A stretch of DNA of 64,000 nt from Methanosarcina flavescens (lineage in GTDB: Archaea; Halobacteriota; Methanosarcinia; Methanosarcinales; Methanosarcinaceae). The stretch lies in contig NZ_CP032683.1 of assembly GCF_001304615.2 (NCBI RefSeq), forward strand, positions 2,108,001-2,172,000. The letters run 5' to 3'. The notes under the pieces were generated by a model, which saw nothing but the letters and a program-made list of their open reading frames with translations, had not been told where the DNA came from and did no database searches. Position numbers and translations under genes: made by a program. Below, piece after piece: positions 1-10,623 of this stretch. Positions within the stretch are counted from its first letter, which is position 1, and the number at the start of each line of letters is the position of its first letter.

Positions 1-1030
<1,030 letters not shown>

Positions 1031-2950
1031 ATGGACGGTTACAATATTTTCCTTATATTGCTTGCGGTCTACATAGCCGGGCTTGTATCGGTCGGCTGGT
1101 ATTTTAATAAAAAACAGAAATCTATTACTGACTTCTGGCTTGCAGGAAGGGGAATAGGGCCCTCTCCCCTTGGTTTTTCAGCTGCAGCTTCCTGGCTAAC
1201 AGCAGGCGGAGTTCTTGCAGTTATCGGGTATTTCATGCTTCAGGGAATGGGATCTATATGGGCTTTTGTAGCTCCGAATATCATTGCCCTGCTCGTAATC
1301 GCAGTGCTTGTGAAAAAGATTAAGAACTTGCCAGCAATTACACAACCCGAACTTTTAGAACAGCGCTATGGCAGTATAGTCAGATGGCCTATTGCCCTGA
1401 TTATCACGGTTGTAATGATTCTCTTTGCAGTTGCCGATGTTACAGGGCTTTCCCTGGTATTGCAGACATTCTACGGTCTTGATCCCTTTTATGCCGCAGC
1501 CATTGTTGCAATTGCAGTTTCGATTTACGTGACGCTTGGAGGACTATCTGCAGTTGTCTGGACGGATGTTATCCAGTTTGGCTTCCTCTCCCTTTTCATA
1601 ATAGTAATGGCTTTTGTTGCAGTAGGGACTGTGACAGATGGAGGGCTTCAGGTGCCTGCAATAAGCAGTTCCGAACTTTTCGGAAGCGTGTCAGGAGACT
1701 GGTGGAATCCTCTTTCAATCGGTCTTCCCATGGTACTAATTTTCTGCTTTGCTATCATTCCTGGCTGGATTATTGAGCAGGACCCCTGGCAGAAAGTCTG
1801 GGCAGCAAGGGATGCAAAATCTGCCAGTCTTGGAATGATTATAGGGTCACTTATGATCGCTGTGGTTTTCGCGGCATGTGCCGTAATTGCAATAGCCCTC
1901 AGTTACATTTTTCCTGATATAGCAGGTATGGGTTTCCCTGCAGGCATGTCCCTTGCAGAACCCGCACTTTTAGCCTTTGTAAGTGAACGTTTTGCCTCTG
2001 CACCAGCAGTGATAGCCCTCAGTGCAATAGGACTTGCAGCTGCTTCCATGTCCTGTGCGGATACATTTTCAACCTCAGGAGCCTCCTGTATCTCAAGGGA
2101 CATCTACCAGAGGTACATAAAGCCAGATGCTACAATGAAAGAAATGATGCTGGTAAACAGGGTCAGCGTACTGTTTATTATACTCGCTGCAACAGCAGGC
2201 TCATTCGTAATCCCCAATATCATAGATGCTATTCACATTGCAACTTTCATTGCAAGCTCTTCTTACTTCTTCCCGCTCATGGGAGGGCTGTACTGGAAGC
2301 GGGCCACCAAGGAAGGAGCCTTTGCAGGCATGGTAGTTGGTTTTACAGTTCAGGTAGCCCTTGTAGCTCTGGACCTTATAAAGACTCCACCTCTTGCTCC
2401 CAGCTATTTGGAAAGCATTCATCCCGTTCTGATGAACCACGGAGTTATCGTGGGAATGTCTCTCAGTGCAATCACTTTCTTCTTAGTATCTCTCATGACA
2501 AAACCTTCTAGCAGAGTAAATCTCGCACCCTTTTTTGAAGAGGAAGCAGAAGAGCTTGCCCGCTATGAGGCAAAAGATATCAATGAAAATGATCCTGAGT
2601 ACAGTGTTTTCCTCAAAAACCTGAATGAAAAAGTTACAGGAGAACGTGCTCATCTCCAGCTTAATCTCCGGGTCTCAGGAAGCCTTAGCTGGCACGAACT
2701 GGTAGATAAACTTAAAGCGAGTTCTCCAGCCTGGGTTACGCCTACAGGACTTGACACCATATACAGGCTAACTCATGGGGACATGCTTGCCTGTGTAGCA
2801 GTTTCCAGGGGAAGCGGAGAGCAAGATATCTGGCTCAAAGCCGAGCCAAGGCTTGAAACCGTGGGAAGGCAGAAAAGAGAGCTTTTCACTGCCTATGAAG
2901 AGCTGAAAAAAGTGCTTGGTCAGAAGAGTGTAAGTCTGGACTTTTATTAA
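1031..2950 (+). CDS. Sodium:solute symporter family transporter
   Basis: A 639-residue membrane protein of the SSS family (sodium/proline, pantothenate type), which couples sodium entry to uptake of an organic solute. The sequence has about 13 hydrophobic segments; early blocks DFWLAGRGIGPSP and SWLTAGGVLAVIGYF and the AASMSCADTFSTSGASCISRDIYQRY block are typical of the sodium-binding core. About 115 residues after the last membrane segment form a hydrophilic cytoplasmic tail. An upstream TTG at 989 would add 14 residues, but the ATG at 1031 follows GAAGG and starts at the usual place for the family. The substrate cannot be told from sequence. The 3' end overlaps the convergent isomerase-like gene. 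Confidence 0.85.
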   Translation: MDGYNIFLILLAVYIAGLVSVGWYFNKKQKSITDFWLAGRGIGPSPLGFSAAASWLTAGGVLAVIGYFMLQGMGSIWAFVAPNIIALLVIAVLVKKIKNLPAITQPELLEQRYGSIVRWPIALIITVVMILFAVADVTGLSLVLQTFYGLDPFYAAAIVAIAVSIYVTLGGLSAVVWTDVIQFGFLSLFIIVMAFVAVGTVTDGGLQVPAISSSELFGSVSGDWWNPLSIGLPMVLIFCFAIIPGWIIEQDPWQKVWAARDAKSASLGMIIGSLMIAVVFAACAVIAIALSYIFPDIAGMGFPAGMSLAEPALLAFVSERFASAPAVIALSAIGLAAASMSCADTFSTSGASCISRDIYQRYIKPDATMKEMMLVNRVSVLFIILAATAGSFVIPNIIDAIHIATFIASSSYFFPLMGGLYWKRATKEGAFAGMVVGFTVQVALVALDLIKTPPLAPSYLESIHPVLMNHGVIVGMSLSAITFFLVSLMTKPSSRVNLAPFFEEEAEELARYEAKDINENDPEYSVFLKNLNEKVTGERAHLQLNLRVSGSLSWHELVDKLKASSPAWVTPTGLDTIYRLTHGDMLACVAVSRGSGEQDIWLKAEPRLETVGRQKRELFTAYEELKKVLGQKSVSLDFY

Positions 2951-3806
2951 AACGGGGTTCTAATTGAACCTTGTTTATTTTTTGTAATTTTAGCTTTTTA
3001 AAGTTTAAGAGCGTTTTTAAGAGTTTTTTTCCGAAATAGAGATCATCGAGTGAGAATACCTCAAAATTATAGACTCCTTTGTATCCTGAAAGCAGTTTCA
3101 GGACTGTAAAGTCTGCACAGCCCTTTCCTGGAGCCATGTGCTCATCCCCATCGTATCTTTGTGTCCACTCTCCGCTGTTATCGTGCAGGTGGAGATGAAC
3201 TATGTACTTTTGCAGGATCCTAACAAATTCTCTGAGTTTTTCAGGATTACCTCCGCAGGTAAGGTTTGCATGCCCTATATCAAAGGTAGCCTTCAAGTAT
3301 CCGGAATTCACAGTTTCTATTGTCCGGGAAAGCTCCTCTGCCTTACAGCAAAAATTCGAAGGATCTGTATCTTCTTTGTTCTCAAGGCCCAGGATAACCC
3401 CGTAATCTTCAGCTACTGAGGCAAGCCTGCTCAGGTTTTCTATCATAGACGAGAACGATTTTTCCCTATCAGTCCCAATTCTGCCCGGATGCAGTACCAT
3501 AACAGGGGCTCCAGTCCGGTTTGCAAGTGCAATTGATTCTTCCATAAGGGCAAATTCCCTCTTGTCCATCTGTGCAGTATCTATCTGGAGAGCAGATGGA
3601 TATTTTGAATCTGCAGCCCAGTAAGGAGCATGAATTGTAACTGCAAGATTATAGACTGAAATTTCATCCAGTACCCTGTCAAGCTTTTCCTTTTCAAGTG
3701 TCAAATCGTCATAGACCCCAAGCTTGGGAATGTACAGCTCTATGGAATCAACATGTTCCTTTAAATTCCCAGGTGCACCGGCAAAAGATGAAGCTCCTAA
3801 TATCAC
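2886..3806 (-). CDS. Xylose isomerase-like TIM-barrel protein (sugar phosphate isomerase/epimerase family)
   Basis: A 306-residue product starting at GTG. It has the AP endonuclease 2/xylose isomerase-like barrel pattern: TIHAPYW near 58, VLHPGR near 105, GLENKE (Glu142), FDIGHANL (Asp176, His179), HLHDN (His208) and FEVF (Glu249), which together make the usual divalent-metal site. Family members isomerise or epimerise sugars or sugar acids, and some are endonucleases; the substrate here is unknown. The conserved barrel ends near residue 270; the remaining 36 residues are basic and unlike the family, and they are encoded by the segment that overlaps the 3' end of the convergent symporter gene by 65 bp. 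Confidence 0.75.
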   Translation of the reverse strand: MILGASSFAGAPGNLKEHVDSIELYIPKLGVYDDLTLEKEKLDRVLDEISVYNLAVTIHAPYWAADSKYPSALQIDTAQMDKREFALMEESIALANRTGAPVMVLHPGRIGTDREKSFSSMIENLSRLASVAEDYGVILGLENKEDTDPSNFCCKAEELSRTIETVNSGYLKATFDIGHANLTCGGNPEKLREFVRILQKYIVHLHLHDNSGEWTQRYDGDEHMAPGKGCADFTVLKLLSGYKGVYNFEVFSLDDLYFGKKLLKTLLNFKKLKLQKINKVQLEPRFNKSPDLHSSDQALFSALHRQ

Positions 3807-4584
3807 GCATTAAGCAAGGAAACTAAATATAAAAATTCTTTTCTGATCCCTGCAGTACTCAAACTGCGAGAAATCCTAAGAATAATTGTTCTGATTGAAG
3901 CCAGAATTAAAAGCCTGTGAAAATTCCCTCTTAAAGCTTACTCAGGCAATTTCATGCTCATAATAGGTAAAAACTAGCCAACATATTTATATATAAAAAG
4001 ATGTTATACGCATAACGATCTAAAATATTTCATAAATATTCTTTTAAAAAAGTATATAGTTTTCTTTAATGAAAATACTTTCTTCCAGCAAACAAACAGT
4101 ATTAAATAATTTATTGTTTATGATACTGGTAATATATATATTTTATACAGTAAATAAATGAAGAAGTTTATACAACTTACTATTTATGAAAATTAATAAT
4201 ATAAAAACAACACCGGACGAATTTATTAATATAAAAATAACAAATATTTTTTTACTAATTGATAAAAAAATTCACTTGTTACAATCGGAATCTTTATATT
4301 ATATTGAACGAAGTAAAATTTTTTTATTTATATAAATGTATGAATTTGTTTGTTTTACCCCACCCAACATGTCTTATAAAATTGATTGTATATTATATAG
4401 TCCTATAATAATATTTTAAAAGCCTACATATTTCGAAAGGTTTATGAATGATCCTCCCTAATCAAAAAATTAACGCGCGTCATAATCATATTTCTTTGTG
4501 ATGATATGGCAGACGATTTCAAAAAAATGTACAGCGTTTTTTGAATCCAATTATTACATGTAATAATAAAAAGGAGGAAAATAA
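3807..4584 (+). promoter_or_regulatory. Long AT-rich promoter and leader of the mtr operon
   Basis: A 778-nt segment with no convincing full gene. Several TATA-like tracts occur; TTGTATATTATATAG near 4386-4400 is the best placed and would give a leader of about 160 nt. The leader contains a five-codon ORF (4444-4461, ATG to TAA) and a 20-codon ORF (4501-4563) that ends in ATG TAA inside an 18-bp palindrome just before the mtrE ribosome binding site. A very strong AAGGAGG at 4571-4577 lies 7 nt before the mtrE ATG. The divergent promoter of the isomerase-like gene must lie at the left end. Confidence 0.55.
4550..4567. promoter_or_regulatory. Perfect 18-bp palindrome before the mtrE ribosome binding site
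   Basis: ATTATTACATGTAATAAT is a perfect palindrome with centre between 4558 and 4559, ending 3 nt before the AAGGAGG. It could be a protein-binding site or form a small RNA hairpin that affects access to the ribosome binding site. It also contains the stop of the 20-codon upstream ORF. Confidence 0.45.
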
Positions 4585-5499
4585 ATGGAACCACTCGTAA
4601 GCATGGGAGTGCTTGCATTAATTGGAGTGGCTGCGACCATTGCAGGTGTATCAGAAGACCTGGAATCGGATATAGGATCGCAGAGTAACCCCAACTCTCA
4701 GGTGCAGCTAGCTCCCCAGATGGCATATCCACACAGAATTTTTAATAAAGCCATTTCAGGTGAACCACCATCCAATGCTTTAATGTGTTCAATTGGTGCA
4801 GCCGTTGCAACAGTATTAATAAGTGTATTTACGCTATCTCCGCTCTTTGCACTGGTATTCGGTTCTCTCATTGCAGCATGCGTACATGGTACCTTTGCGG
4901 TAACTGCTACAATGGGCAGATGTGCCAGTCAGAGTCGGTTCAAGCAGCCGATTTATCTTGATATGATAAGATCCCACGTTCCAGCAATTATGGGATTTGC
5001 GTTCATAACGACCTTCTGTGTACTAGTGGTGTCGTATTTAATGACCGTAGTACTCGGACATCCCTTCCCGCTAGCCATGCTGGCCTTTATCTGGGGTATT
5101 ACTATAGGTGCGATAGGATCGTCAACAGGCGACGTTCACTACGGTGCAGAGCGTGAGTTTCAGCAGTTTGAATTCGGTTCAGGGCTGAACGCTTCAAACT
5201 CAGGAAACATTGTAAGATATGCTGAATCAGGGCTCAGGAATGGGTTTGATAACTCCTGGTTCTGTGCCAAGTTCGGAGGTCCTGTCACAGGGATTGCTTT
5301 TGGTATGACTGTATTCCTGGGAAGCTGGATAACCACTATTTTTGATCCTACACAGGGCCTGACAATAGGATGGCTCTCTGTTGCTGTAGGTGTTATTATT
5401 GTCCTTATTTTAATTATCTGGAACTGGAAGATCGAAGTTGCAGCCCGCAAAGCATTTGGGCCCTACAAAGAAGATAAAGCTGAGGAGGCTTCAGCATGA
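4585..5499 (+). CDS. mtrE: Methyl-H4SPT:coenzyme M methyltransferase subunit E
   Basis: First gene of the operon, 304 residues, preceded by a strong AAGGAGG. MtrE is one of the three large integral membrane subunits (C, D, E) that form the sodium-conducting part of the complex, which transfers the methyl group of methyl-tetrahydrosarcinapterin to coenzyme M and pumps sodium out. The sequence shows six or more hydrophobic spans, with the conserved cytoplasmic stretch [18 protein letters not shown] around residue 187 and a charged C-terminal tail. The stop overlaps the start of mtrD (ATGA). Length and order match known Methanosarcina operons. Confidence 0.97.
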   Translation: MEPLVSMGVLALIGVAATIAGVSEDLESDIGSQSNPNSQVQLAPQMAYPHRIFNKAISGEPPSNALMCSIGAAVATVLISVFTLSPLFALVFGSLIAACVHGTFAVTATMGRCASQSRFKQPIYLDMIRSHVPAIMGFAFITTFCVLVVSYLMTVVLGHPFPLAMLAFIWGITIGAIGSSTGDVHYGAEREFQQFEFGSGLNASNSGNIVRYAESGLRNGFDNSWFCAKFGGPVTGIAFGMTVFLGSWITTIFDPTQGLTIGWLSVAVGVIIVLILIIWNWKIEVAARKAFGPYKEDKAEEASA

Positions 5500-6248
5500 T
5501 TGACGCTATCTTAGGAAATATCCTCTGGATAGCTTTCATTGTTATCGGTGGCGTTTTGGTCTCCTGGGGTGTCCACTTCGTGCCCGTAGGTGGTGCACCT
5601 GCAGCTATGGCTCAGGCGACAGGAGTCGGTACCGGTACAGTGCAGCTGGCAACAGGTGCAGGTCTTACAGGGCTTGTCAGTGCCGGGTTTATGATGAACG
5701 TAACGGACAACCTTGCCCTGATTGCTGCCTCAGGTGCAGTAGGAGCAATGATCATGATCGCTGTGACCATGATTATCGGTACCTGGGTCTATGTTTATGG
5801 TGTAGGTGTTGTGCCTTCTTCCGCAAAAGTAAAGACTGACCCTATAACAAAGTACAGACAGGATATTTACGTGTCTCAGGGTACAGAGGGTCACGGGATT
5901 CCTACTGTCAGTTTTGTGAGTGGAGTCATCGGGGCTGCTCTTGGTGGGCTCGGAGGATCCTTGGTTTATTATTCACTCATTGAAGTAGGTGTGAATGCTG
6001 GGCTGGAACGTGTCGGTGTTACCACTGCAGTCACAGGGAACTCACTTGTAGCACTTGCAGCAATATTTGCAATAGGCATTTTCTTAGTGAACGCTGTAAT
6101 TCCATCCTATAACATAGGAGGTACAATTGAAGGGTTCCATGATCCGAAATTCAAGAAATGGCCGAAAGCGGTTATTTCTTCCCTCATAGCATCAATACTG
6201 TGTGCTATCGTGGCTGTAATTGCAATCGCAGAGCTTGGAGGTATTTAA
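5496..6248 (+). CDS. mtrD: Methyl-H4SPT:coenzyme M methyltransferase subunit D
   Basis: A 250-residue, very hydrophobic integral membrane subunit of the Mtr sodium pump, with about six spans and the loop [20 protein letters not shown] near residue 105. It overlaps mtrE by 4 nt and is followed after one base by mtrC, indicating translational coupling. GAGGAG lies before its start inside the end of mtrE. Confidence 0.97.
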   Translation: MIDAILGNILWIAFIVIGGVLVSWGVHFVPVGGAPAAMAQATGVGTGTVQLATGAGLTGLVSAGFMMNVTDNLALIAASGAVGAMIMIAVTMIIGTWVYVYGVGVVPSSAKVKTDPITKYRQDIYVSQGTEGHGIPTVSFVSGVIGAALGGLGGSLVYYSLIEVGVNAGLERVGVTTAVTGNSLVALAAIFAIGIFLVNAVIPSYNIGGTIEGFHDPKFKKWPKAVISSLIASILCAIVAVIAIAELGGI

Positions 6249-6249
6249 A

Positions 6250-7053
6250 ATGTCTGTAGGCGGAGCAGGAGGAGAAGCTAAAGGCGGATATCCTGCACAA
6301 ACAATAATGGCTCTGGGTATAGTCGGTGGTCTAGTCGGAATTTACCTGGGTCACATTGCACCTTCGGCGTATTCCTTCTTCGGAGGCATTGGAGCAATCT
6401 GTGCAACTGTCTGGGGTGCTGATGCAGTTAGGCGTGTTGCAAGCTATGGGCTTGGTACAGGCGTTCCATCAATTGGTATGCTAGCTCTCGGTATGGGTAT
6501 TGTAGCAGCTTTATTCGGGCTTTCCATAGGAGGCATTGCAGGGCCCATAGTTGCTTTCATTGTAGCAGCAATTATAGGTGCCGTTATTGGTGCCCTTGCA
6601 AACAAGGTAATCGGCATGGGTATCCCTATTATGGAACAGGCAATGGTAGAAATTGCAGGTGCTGGTACTCTTGTAATTCTCGGTTTGAGTGTAGTTATTG
6701 CCGGGTCGTTCGAGTATGCTGCAGTTATCGAAAGTGTTATTGCAACCGGATACATTGCACTGATCTTTATAATAGGCAGTATGGGAATACTTCATCCTTT
6801 CAATGCCAGCCTGGGACCTGATGAGAAACAGGACAGAACCCTCATGCTTGCTGTTGAAAAAGGAGCTATTGCGTTAGTTATTACAGGCTTTGCGTCTTCA
6901 CTCCATGAAGGGCTGCTGACGGCTAGCGTAAACATGCTTGTAGGAATTATCATCTGGTATGTTGCCTTCAGCAAGCACTACGCGCTTATTAAAAGAGATG
7001 CGCATGCAGTGGTTGGAACCGGTCTGCTTCCAAGTGCGGAGGAATTGCAATGA
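6250..7053 (+). CDS. mtrC: Methyl-H4SPT:coenzyme M methyltransferase subunit C
   Basis: A 267-residue integral membrane subunit of Mtr, with seven or so hydrophobic spans. The ATG at 6250 is chosen over an earlier in-frame ATG at 6220 because it directly follows the mtrD stop, has GGAGG upstream (6237-6241), and yields the usual N-terminus ([17 protein letters not shown]). Its stop overlaps the mtrB start. Confidence 0.97.
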   Translation: MSVGGAGGEAKGGYPAQTIMALGIVGGLVGIYLGHIAPSAYSFFGGIGAICATVWGADAVRRVASYGLGTGVPSIGMLALGMGIVAALFGLSIGGIAGPIVAFIVAAIIGAVIGALANKVIGMGIPIMEQAMVEIAGAGTLVILGLSVVIAGSFEYAAVIESVIATGYIALIFIIGSMGILHPFNASLGPDEKQDRTLMLAVEKGAIALVITGFASSLHEGLLTASVNMLVGIIIWYVAFSKHYALIKRDAHAVVGTGLLPSAEELQ

Positions 7054-7376
7054 GCATTGTTCGTATAGCTCCCGAGATAAACCTGGTCATGGATACGGAT
7101 TCTGGAGCCGTCACACAAGAACGGAAAGACTCGATTCAGTATTCCATGGAACCCGTCTTTGAGAGAGTGGACAAACTGGATGCAATTGCAGATGACTTGG
7201 TGAATTCTCTTTCACCCAGCGAACCGCTCCTTAATTCCTGGCCAGGCCGTGAGAACACCTCCTACAAGGCAGGAATTTACTCTAATGCCTTCTACGGAAT
7301 CGTTGTGGGTCTTGCCTTCAGCGGACTGCTGGTCCTAATCATATATATTACAAGATTGATGGAAGGGGTGGTGTAA
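7050..7376 (+). CDS. mtrB: Methyl-H4SPT:coenzyme M methyltransferase subunit B
   Basis: A 108-residue subunit with a soluble N-terminal part and one C-terminal membrane span ([21 protein letters not shown]). MtrB is a small anchor-type subunit of the complex. Start overlaps mtrC by 4 nt; GGAGG precedes it. mtrA follows after one base. Confidence 0.96.
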   Translation: MSIVRIAPEINLVMDTDSGAVTQERKDSIQYSMEPVFERVDKLDAIADDLVNSLSPSEPLLNSWPGRENTSYKAGIYSNAFYGIVVGLAFSGLLVLIIYITRLMEGVV

Positions 7377-7377
7377 A

Positions 7378-8100
7378 ATGGTAGAGAAGAGAGAACCAGC
7401 CCCAGGATGGCCTATCCTGAAAGGTGAATATGAAGTAGGCGATGTTAAGAACTGTGTACTTGTAATTACCTGTGGTTCACACCTTCCAGGAAAGCCAATT
7501 CTTGATGCAGGAGCAGCCATTACCGGATCATGCAAAACTGAAAATCTTGGTATTGAAAAGGTAGTTGCTCACATTATCTCAAACCCTAACATCAGATACC
7601 TGCTTGTCACTGGTTCTGAGGTTAAAGGGCACGTTACCGGACAGTCGATGTTAGCCCTCCATGCAAACGGTGTAAAAGATAACAGGATTGAAGGAGCAGT
7701 AGGGGCAATTCCATATGTGGAAAACCTGAATGCTGAAGCAATTGCTCGCTTCCAGGAGCAGGTTGAGGCTGTCGATCTGATCGATACCGAAGATATGGGC
7801 GCTATCACCGCCAAGGTAAGAGAACTCGCCTCAAAAGATCCCGGTGCCTTTGACGCAGAACCAATGATTGTGGAAATCAGTGAGGAGGGCGAAGAAGAAG
7901 AAGAAGGCGGCGTTGTAAGACCGGTTTCCGGTGAAATTGCAGTTCTTCGCAGCAGGTTGAAGGCAATTGAAGCCCGAATGATGGATATAGGAAACTTGAA
8001 TAAGTTCCACTCAGGAGTTCACGCAGGAAAGATTGAAGGCATCATGATAGGGTTGACAGTGACCATATCCCTGCTTGGATTATTACTGCTAGGGAGGTAA
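7378..8100 (+). CDS. mtrA: Methyl-H4SPT:coenzyme M methyltransferase subunit A (corrinoid protein)
   Basis: A 240-residue subunit that carries the cobamide cofactor which accepts the methyl group before transfer to coenzyme M. The soluble domain has the block TGSEVKGHVTGQ; His85 is at the position of the lower cobalt ligand of the family. An acidic linker (about residues 164-180, many Glu) follows, and the C-terminus is a single membrane span. The corrinoid genes cbiD and cbiE later in the window serve the same cofactor. Confidence 0.97.
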   Translation: MVEKREPAPGWPILKGEYEVGDVKNCVLVITCGSHLPGKPILDAGAAITGSCKTENLGIEKVVAHIISNPNIRYLLVTGSEVKGHVTGQSMLALHANGVKDNRIEGAVGAIPYVENLNAEAIARFQEQVEAVDLIDTEDMGAITAKVRELASKDPGAFDAEPMIVEISEEGEEEEEGGVVRPVSGEIAVLRSRLKAIEARMMDIGNLNKFHSGVHAGKIEGIMIGLTVTISLLGLLLLGR

Positions 8101-8105
8101 CGTAA

Positions 8106-8321
8106 ATGTCAGAAGAATATGATAAAGGCGTACCAATGGTGCTTGCTCCTCAGATGGGCGCAATTGATGCTACTGTTGAGAGCATTCGATATAGAGCACA
8201 ATTGATTGCGAGAAACCAGAAGCTGGATTCCGGGGTTATGTCTACCGGAATAATTGGCTTTGCAGCAGGTTTCCTCTTTTCACTGCTGATGGTCGTTGTA
8301 CTCCCAATACTGGTCTGGTGA
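8106..8321 (+). CDS. mtrF: Methyl-H4SPT:coenzyme M methyltransferase subunit F
   Basis: A 71-residue subunit with a hydrophilic N-terminus related to the N-terminal part of MtrA-like helices and one C-terminal span ([21 protein letters not shown]). GGGAGG precedes the start. It is the small membrane-anchored partner in the complex. Confidence 0.94.
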   Translation: MSEEYDKGVPMVLAPQMGAIDATVESIRYRAQLIARNQKLDSGVMSTGIIGFAAGFLFSLLMVVVLPILVW

Positions 8322-8332
8322 GGTGAAGAAAT

Positions 8333-8551
8333 ATGGATGGAAAAGCACCAGCAGCGTTTGTAGAGCCAAGCGAGTTTAATGAAGTAATGAAAAGGCTCGA
8401 CACGATTGATGAAAAGATTGAGTTTGTCAACAGTGAAATTGCGCAGAGAATTGGAAAGAAAGTAGGAAGAGATATCGGAATTCTGTACGGCGGAGTTATT
8501 GGCCTGCTGCTCTTCCTGATCTATGTCCAGATATCATCAATGTTCATATAA
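8333..8551 (+). CDS. mtrG: Methyl-H4SPT:coenzyme M methyltransferase subunit G
   Basis: A 72-residue subunit with a charged helical N-terminal half (residues 10-40, heptad-like) and a C-terminal membrane span. GAGGTG precedes the ATG. Position between mtrF and mtrH and length fit the family. Confidence 0.94.
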   Translation: MDGKAPAAFVEPSEFNEVMKRLDTIDEKIEFVNSEIAQRIGKKVGRDIGILYGGVIGLLLFLIYVQISSMFI

Positions 8552-8564
8552 ATGAGGGATCAAA

Positions 8565-9515
8565 ATGTTCAAGTTTGACAAGAAACAGGAAGTTTTTGAA
8601 ATCGGTGGAGTTAAGTTCGGCGGACAGCCGGGCGAATACCCAACCGTATTAGTCAGTACCATGTTCTATGCAAGACACAAGATTGTGACTGACGAGGACA
8701 AGGGTATTTTTGACAGAGCAGCCGCAGAAAATCTCTGGAACACCCAGGTCTCACTGAGCGATGAAACTGGGCTCCCCTATGTAAACCAGATTGTAGGAGA
8801 AACCCCTGAATCAATTAAGCGTTATATCGACTGGTTCGTCGAAATCGATGACAGGACACCTTTCCTGATTGACTCCTCAGCCGGAAACGTGCGTGCAGCA
8901 GCAGCTCAGTACTGTACTGAAATTGGTGTTGCAGACAGGGCAATCCACAACTCGATTAACGCAAGTATAGAACAGGAAGAAATCGATGCTCTCACAGATA
9001 GCGATGTAACAGCTGCAATCGTTCTGGCTTTCAACGCAACTGATCCGACCGTAAAAGGAAAGATAGATATCCTTGAAGTCGGCGGTTCCGGACAAACCAA
9101 GGGTATGCTCCAGGTCGCAAAGGAATGTGGAATAAAGTACCCAATTATCGACGTCGCAGCCATGCCTCTTGGTGCAGGTTCCGGTGCTACTATCCGCTCG
9201 GTACCCACACTGAAAGCAAGATTCGGGCTGCCAATCGGCGGTGGATACCACAACATGGCTTCTGCATGGGACTGGCTCCGCAAATTCAAGAAGACTCAGC
9301 CTGATCCAAAGGCAATCTACATGCCTTCAGACATTGGTACTAACCTGGTAGCTCAGATTGCAGGTTCGGACTATCTGCTCTACGGTCCTATCGAGAACGT
9401 CAACCAGATCTTCCCAGCTGTTGCGATGGTCGACATCATGCTCGGTGAAACTGCAAAGGAACTCGGCATCGAGATCGCAGATCTGGCAGACCACCCGGTA
9501 ACCAAACTGACATAA
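8565..9515 (+). CDS. mtrH: Methyl-H4SPT:coenzyme M methyltransferase subunit H
   Basis: The 316-residue soluble subunit that takes the methyl group from methyl-tetrahydrosarcinapterin and hands it to the cob(I)amide of MtrA. It has no membrane span and the pterin-binding TIM-barrel style sequence (FLIDSSAGNVRAAAAQY, HNSINASIEQEE, ILEVGGSGQTKGM, GLPIGGGYHNM). Last gene of the operon; followed by a hairpin terminator. Confidence 0.97.
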   Translation: MFKFDKKQEVFEIGGVKFGGQPGEYPTVLVSTMFYARHKIVTDEDKGIFDRAAAENLWNTQVSLSDETGLPYVNQIVGETPESIKRYIDWFVEIDDRTPFLIDSSAGNVRAAAAQYCTEIGVADRAIHNSINASIEQEEIDALTDSDVTAAIVLAFNATDPTVKGKIDILEVGGSGQTKGMLQVAKECGIKYPIIDVAAMPLGAGSGATIRSVPTLKARFGLPIGGGYHNMASAWDWLRKFKKTQPDPKAIYMPSDIGTNLVAQIAGSDYLLYGPIENVNQIFPAVAMVDIMLGETAKELGIEIADLADHPVTKLT

Positions 9516-9549
9516 ACGAATTGGAAAAACTAAAAGAGTCTCAGGACTC

Positions 9550-9587
9550 AAAGCAGAGGAAATTTTCCTTTGCTTTTTCTTATTTTC
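9550..9587 (+). terminator. Hairpin and T-tract after mtrH
   Basis: AAAGCA then GGAAA pair with TTTCC then TGCTTT (imperfect stem 9550-9576), followed by a T-rich run to 9587. It stands 35 nt after the mtrH stop. Confidence 0.65.
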
Positions 9588-10623
9588 TAAACTATTGTGG
9601 CTTTTTATCAAGCACTGGCATTTGTTCTCCTAACCCATCTGGCTTTAGTCTTCATGTATTTCTGCCGAATTTTTAGTTCTAATTAACTACTTTTAAATGT
9701 ACTTTCAGGCAAATTGGGAAATTCTGATTTATGTGAGCCAGAAACTATGCTATAAATGAACATAAAGAAAAAGACTGAAAAGATAATGAAAAGAAAATGA
9801 TACTAAAAGATCTACGTTATTTCTCAGGAGAAAGTCCCTGGCTGGCTAATTACTCCATCTGAACCTGCCAGGTACTTATGAATCCACTCCCAAACTCGCT
9901 TTCTGGGACTGTTATCGCCTTTGAAGATTGTGAGTTATCAGGGAAATCGTTATAACCTGTGAGTTTTTACTCCCGCACTCAGGCAGGAATTGTATCATCT
10001 ACTCCCAAATCCACAGTTTTTGTAAATGTCAACCTATGTCTTTGAGATTAAATTAGAGTAAATAATCATAGGCTGGACAAACTGTAAGAAAAGGGCGAAA
10101 TCAACAACACAATCTTCCAGGTTATAGCAGTCCGATTTATATACCAACCTTTTTAATGAACATGTTGTACACTGTCTTAACATATATATATAAAGAATTG
10201 TGAACCATTGTCATCTGTTTGCGGTTAGTTATCAAGTTTCTTGCCCGATATTAAAAGAAATCTTAATCTAAATTTGAAATTAAGACCATGTCTGAAAACT
10301 TGTGTCGAATTAACTCTTCAGTATTTATAATCACATAAATCATACGATACTCCGGGATTAATGGCTTCTCCTATGGAGTATGTTGGAACCTGTATTAACT
10401 CTAATTACTAAGAAATGATACTAAATAGAAAGGTTTAATATTTGGTAGCACTTACCAGTACCTAAACAGGGTTCTAAGTAAAAACTTTTAAGTTCACAGA
10501 ATATCTCATTGTAAAAGCGTTTTTTCTAGCTTTTAAACCGGAAGCCATAAAAAGTCCTGAACTTGCGGTCACCAAAACGGATCATAGCATAAAGAACCAG
10601 GAAACCGGGTATCGGGTGGAAAT
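9588..10623. other. Gene-free spacer between mtrH and the RHH-like gene
   Basis: About 1 kb with no supported ORF. A clear TATA tract (ACATATATATATAAAG, near 10178-10194) lies more than 400 nt before the next gene, which would imply a long leader or an independent short transcript. GGTGG at 10614-10620 is the ribosome binding site of the following gene. Two loosely similar ACTCCCAAA blocks occur near 9888 and 10001; I see no clear RNA fold. Confidence 0.4.

Noticed and set aside
4442-4732. 96-codon minus-strand ORF across the mtrE start
   Set aside because: It overlaps the mtr leader and gene, has no family features and no ribosome binding site.
6511-6795. 94-codon minus-strand ORF inside mtrC
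   Set aside because: Antisense shadow of a strongly conserved gene; Cys- and Asn-rich composition is typical of reversed membrane-protein codons.
8877-9289. Two minus-strand ORFs over 120 codons inside mtrH
   Set aside because: Shadows of mtrH with unnatural composition.
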